A stretch of 64,000 bases of DNA, taken from assembly GCA_015501055.1 (NCBI GenBank), contig JADNYV010000020.1, positions 124,001-188,000 of the forward strand. Reading direction: 5' to 3'. The position numbers were made by a program, and so were the translations under genes. A model generated the notes under the pieces. The model had not been told where the DNA came from. It saw only the letters and a list, made by a program, of their open reading frames with translations, and did not search any database. Shown here piece after piece: positions 61,614 to 64,000 of this stretch; position 1 is the stretch's first letter; every line of letters begins with the position of its first letter. The stretch comes from Mucidula mucida (lineage: Eukaryota; Basidiomycota; Agaricomycetes; Agaricales; Physalacriaceae).

Positions 61614-62389
61614 GGTGGGCAAACGAGAAAGCTAAGCGTGACACGGAAATGACATTCTCACGTGTCTCGTGGCCCTCGATCAGTAACTGTCACGCACTGA
61701 TCCATCACGAGAAATCTGCGAGAAATGGAGCGTGAAATTACTCTCGTAGTATACCATTCTGGCCTTCTCCTGGTCGTTTTGTAACCCTAGTAATCACCGC
61801 TGACACAGGGATCAAAAAGCTCGTTCCCGCCACCGCAACAGTTTCGTGCACGAACTCACAGTCAGCTCACAGTCAGACGTGAATATTGCCACGCAGGTCA
61901 TGAAAGAGCATATAGCATCATCATCAATGACTCCTCGTTGCTGTTGTATGCTCTGCTCACGTAGTAGATGTGCACAGTCAATCTAGTCTGTCAGTCACGC
62001 GCCAGACGCCTAAGACCTCTTAGCATACGAGATAGAACGAGCTATGCTACGCGCCCCCGCTATTAGTGTCTCTAGCACTCATGCGCGGAGGCTCTCTATT
62101 ACTTGGTAGACTCAAATATAGTTCCTGAGGAAAACATTGACCGTGCTTGACGAGGCGCGTAAGAACTTGCTAATACTCAGGCTTCTAACTGATGGACACT
62201 CCTTTTCTCACCATGCTCGAAAGCTCAAGTGTCCGAGTCGATCAAGGATGGACAACAGAGTATGTAGAAAAATCATGAGTATATCATTGTCCGTGTTACA
62301 ACAACAAGGGAGTCATTACAAACACTCTCCGAGACCGTTACAGCTGAGTACAAACAACACGGTTTTACAACAAGACGGAATCGGAATCA
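61614..62389. other. Intergenic region
   Basis: About 775 bases between the POL32 start and the P450 stop. A CACGTG occurs near 61661. No coding frame or RNA gene is supportable. Confidence 0.45.
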
Positions 62390-64000
62390 TCAAAGGGTAT
62401 TGAAAGTCTGCTCAATGATAGCTTGAGCATCAGGGAATCGGGGCTCGAATACAGCGTCAAAGGGCGCAGGATGACTGAAGCGTGGGTCAGCTACTAAAGG
62501 TTTGACGGTATTAAAACGTACATGACGAGGCCTTCGGCGATGACATTCTTGTAATCGGGGAGGATGGGTTTACCAGCGTCGTCCTTGGGAGGCATCATCT
62601 TCATGGCCCATAATGCGCAGGCAAACGTAATGAAAAGGGTGTCATTGGCGACAAGCCGTCCTAAGCAGATCCTTGGACCAAATCCCTGAAAGTACCTGAT
62701 TTAGTATGTTGAAGGAGATATGTAGATCAGACACTCACGTAGGTGACGTGTCCTATTCCGCGGAAGAGTAGTCAATATTTAGGCATTCAGATACTACGGA
62801 AGAGTTGGACGAACCATCTATTTGGATGTCAGTCATGCATGAGGCAAAATTCAACGAAACCACGTACCGCCGCGCATTCCAGGCTTGAGCTCGAACTCGC
62901 CTTTCTCATTGAGGAACCGTGAAGGGTTGAAATCATCCGCATCGGAGCCCTAAGTGACGTTGGAATGTAACAACCAAAATAGTAAGAATACGTACATAAA
63001 ATTGCGGCTCTCGGTTCATCGCACTGCAGAAGGTTCAGCGCGTGGATCTCAGATAATCAGCAACTACTCACGTTACGTTAGAGAAACAGAAAGTGCCTTC
63101 GGGTATGAAGTAGCCATTGTACCAATCGTCCTGTAAACACGAGATCAGAAGCTTATCCAAAGCAAGTTGAACAGGATCTGTCATACCTTCATCGAGCGAT
63201 GCGCGACGCCTAAATAATAATCAGCGACCGAGACTAAAGGAGCAGAAGAAAGGTACCGATGGGCCCAATAAACTCCCATCGCAGAACCTCCACGAGTGTG
63301 GCCTGGATGTAAGGAAGAGAACGTTTGTCCGACGGTTTAGGCATTCGCTCGCGTCCGATCACTCTATCCAGCTCCTCCTGACACTTCTCCTGAATATGGG
63401 GGAAGGTGATCATTGCGAAAATGAACCACGCGAGACTTCCACCAATCTACAAGGTCCGTATGAGCGTCACGTATAATAGAAAAGCTGATTTCCTATACCG
63501 TATCAGTTCCTGCGCCCCTATGGTCATCCAGAACATCAGCAAAACACAAACGTAGCTCGAATTGAAGGCCACTTACACGATGGAAGCCAAAATCCAAGCA
63601 GATTGCTGTTTCGAACACCCACGAGGATCGCGCAGAATGTTGCGCGTAACACTGGGACGATCTTCTCCCTCAGCCTGAAAATACGACGCGTCAGAACCAA
63701 AACCTATCACGAGCACAAAAAGATAATTACAAGGCGTTTCTCGACATCGGCGAGGTAGCCTTCGAATGTCTTCGAATCGTGCTGGAACCAGTTCTGTGCG
63801 TTGCGTTTCCAGCCAGCAATACTACTGGGAAGGTATTGCATCCAAGTGAAGAACTCGACCCAATACGTCCCGGGTGACGAGGAGAGAATAACTCGGCGCG
63901 CAAAACTCCCAATCGCTTCAGTTACCTCGTCAACCTGCTTCGTATCGTCTGGAGGAATGTCGTACACCGTCGACAGGATGATAGCCGCGGGAGTTCTACC
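62390..64000 (-). CDS. Cytochrome P450 monooxygenase, N-terminus outside window
   Basis: Minus-strand gene entering from the right edge, so the membrane anchor and first part are missing. The visible protein starts GRTPAAIILSTVYDIPPDDT and contains WVEFFTWMQYLPSSIAGWKR. It has the I-helix GAGTDT (near 63510), the K-helix ExxR as EVLR in TLVEVLRWEFIGP (near 63280), the PxRF segment FNPSRFL (near 62910) and the heme loop GFGPRICLGR with its Cys ligand (near 62665-62690). It ends AIIEQTFNTL. All catalytic motifs are intact. The sequence resembles the large agaricomycete families annotated as O-methylsterigmatocystin oxidoreductase-like; the substrate is unknown. Introns are numerous and about 50 bases. 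No terpene or polyketide synthase lies in this window. Confidence 0.92.

Noticed and set aside
61800..62110. Repeated GTCAG/CACAG words suggesting a tRNA or repeat
   Set aside because: No T-arm GGTTCRA box and no foldable cloverleaf; words are short and irregular.

Overview
This is a nuclear genome window from a filamentous basidiomycete, most likely an agaricomycete (mushroom-forming fungus). Genes are dense, lie on both strands, and are broken by many introns of about 45-65 bases. The products are fungal: a LaeA-like methyltransferase, Rom2-type RhoGEF, CCZ1, Pif1, Pol32, an SRA-only protein and an ExxR/PxRF/GAGTDT cytochrome P450. No bacterial operons, CRISPR array, rRNA or autonomous transposon were found. 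Species cannot be named from the sequence.

Layout, left to right. 1-10 kb: the 3' part of an MFSD1-like transporter, a LaeA-like methyltransferase (minus), a Rho1 GEF (ROM2 type) and a small membrane protein. 11-14.5 kb: a hexose transporter with a TATA box and CreA/Mig1-like sites, then a gene-free stretch bounded by a 27-bp perfect inverted repeat. 14.5-21 kb: a DUSP-type ubiquitin protease (minus) and CCZ1 (plus) from a shared promoter. 21.8-24.5 kb: a tiny secreted cysteine-rich protein and an unrecognised acidic, zinc-finger-like protein. 25-30.8 kb: NAD(P)HX dehydratase, tafazzin, a ZC3H3-like CCCH protein and RPB4. 31-40.4 kb: a secreted sialidase-like protein, PUS1, a UIM plus cysteine-cluster protein and proteasome subunit RPN6. 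40.5-48.3 kb: tRNA-Glu(CTC) with a mini-intron, a PSTAIRE CDK with an N-terminal extension, a stand-alone SRA protein, UDP-galactose 4-epimerase and PIF1 helicase. 48.5-53 kb: a sugar transporter and xylulokinase. 53.6-64 kb: an R3H-SUZ protein, a vacuolar-type amino acid transporter, DNA polymerase delta subunit POL32 and a P450 cut by the right edge.

Most genes are housekeeping and do not form one pathway. Three loose themes appear: sugar use (hexose transporter, GAL10, sugar transporter plus xylulokinase), ubiquitin/proteasome (USP, UIM protein, RPN6) and DNA replication or cell cycle (CDK, PIF1, POL32). No clear new multi-gene system was seen. The best leads are the inverted-repeat element at 13.6-14.3 kb, the UIM/cysteine-cluster protein facing RPN6, the extended CDK, GC-AG introns, the stand-alone SRA protein, and duplicated exons in POL32. 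Two genes show apparent one-base frameshifts that may be sequence errors.
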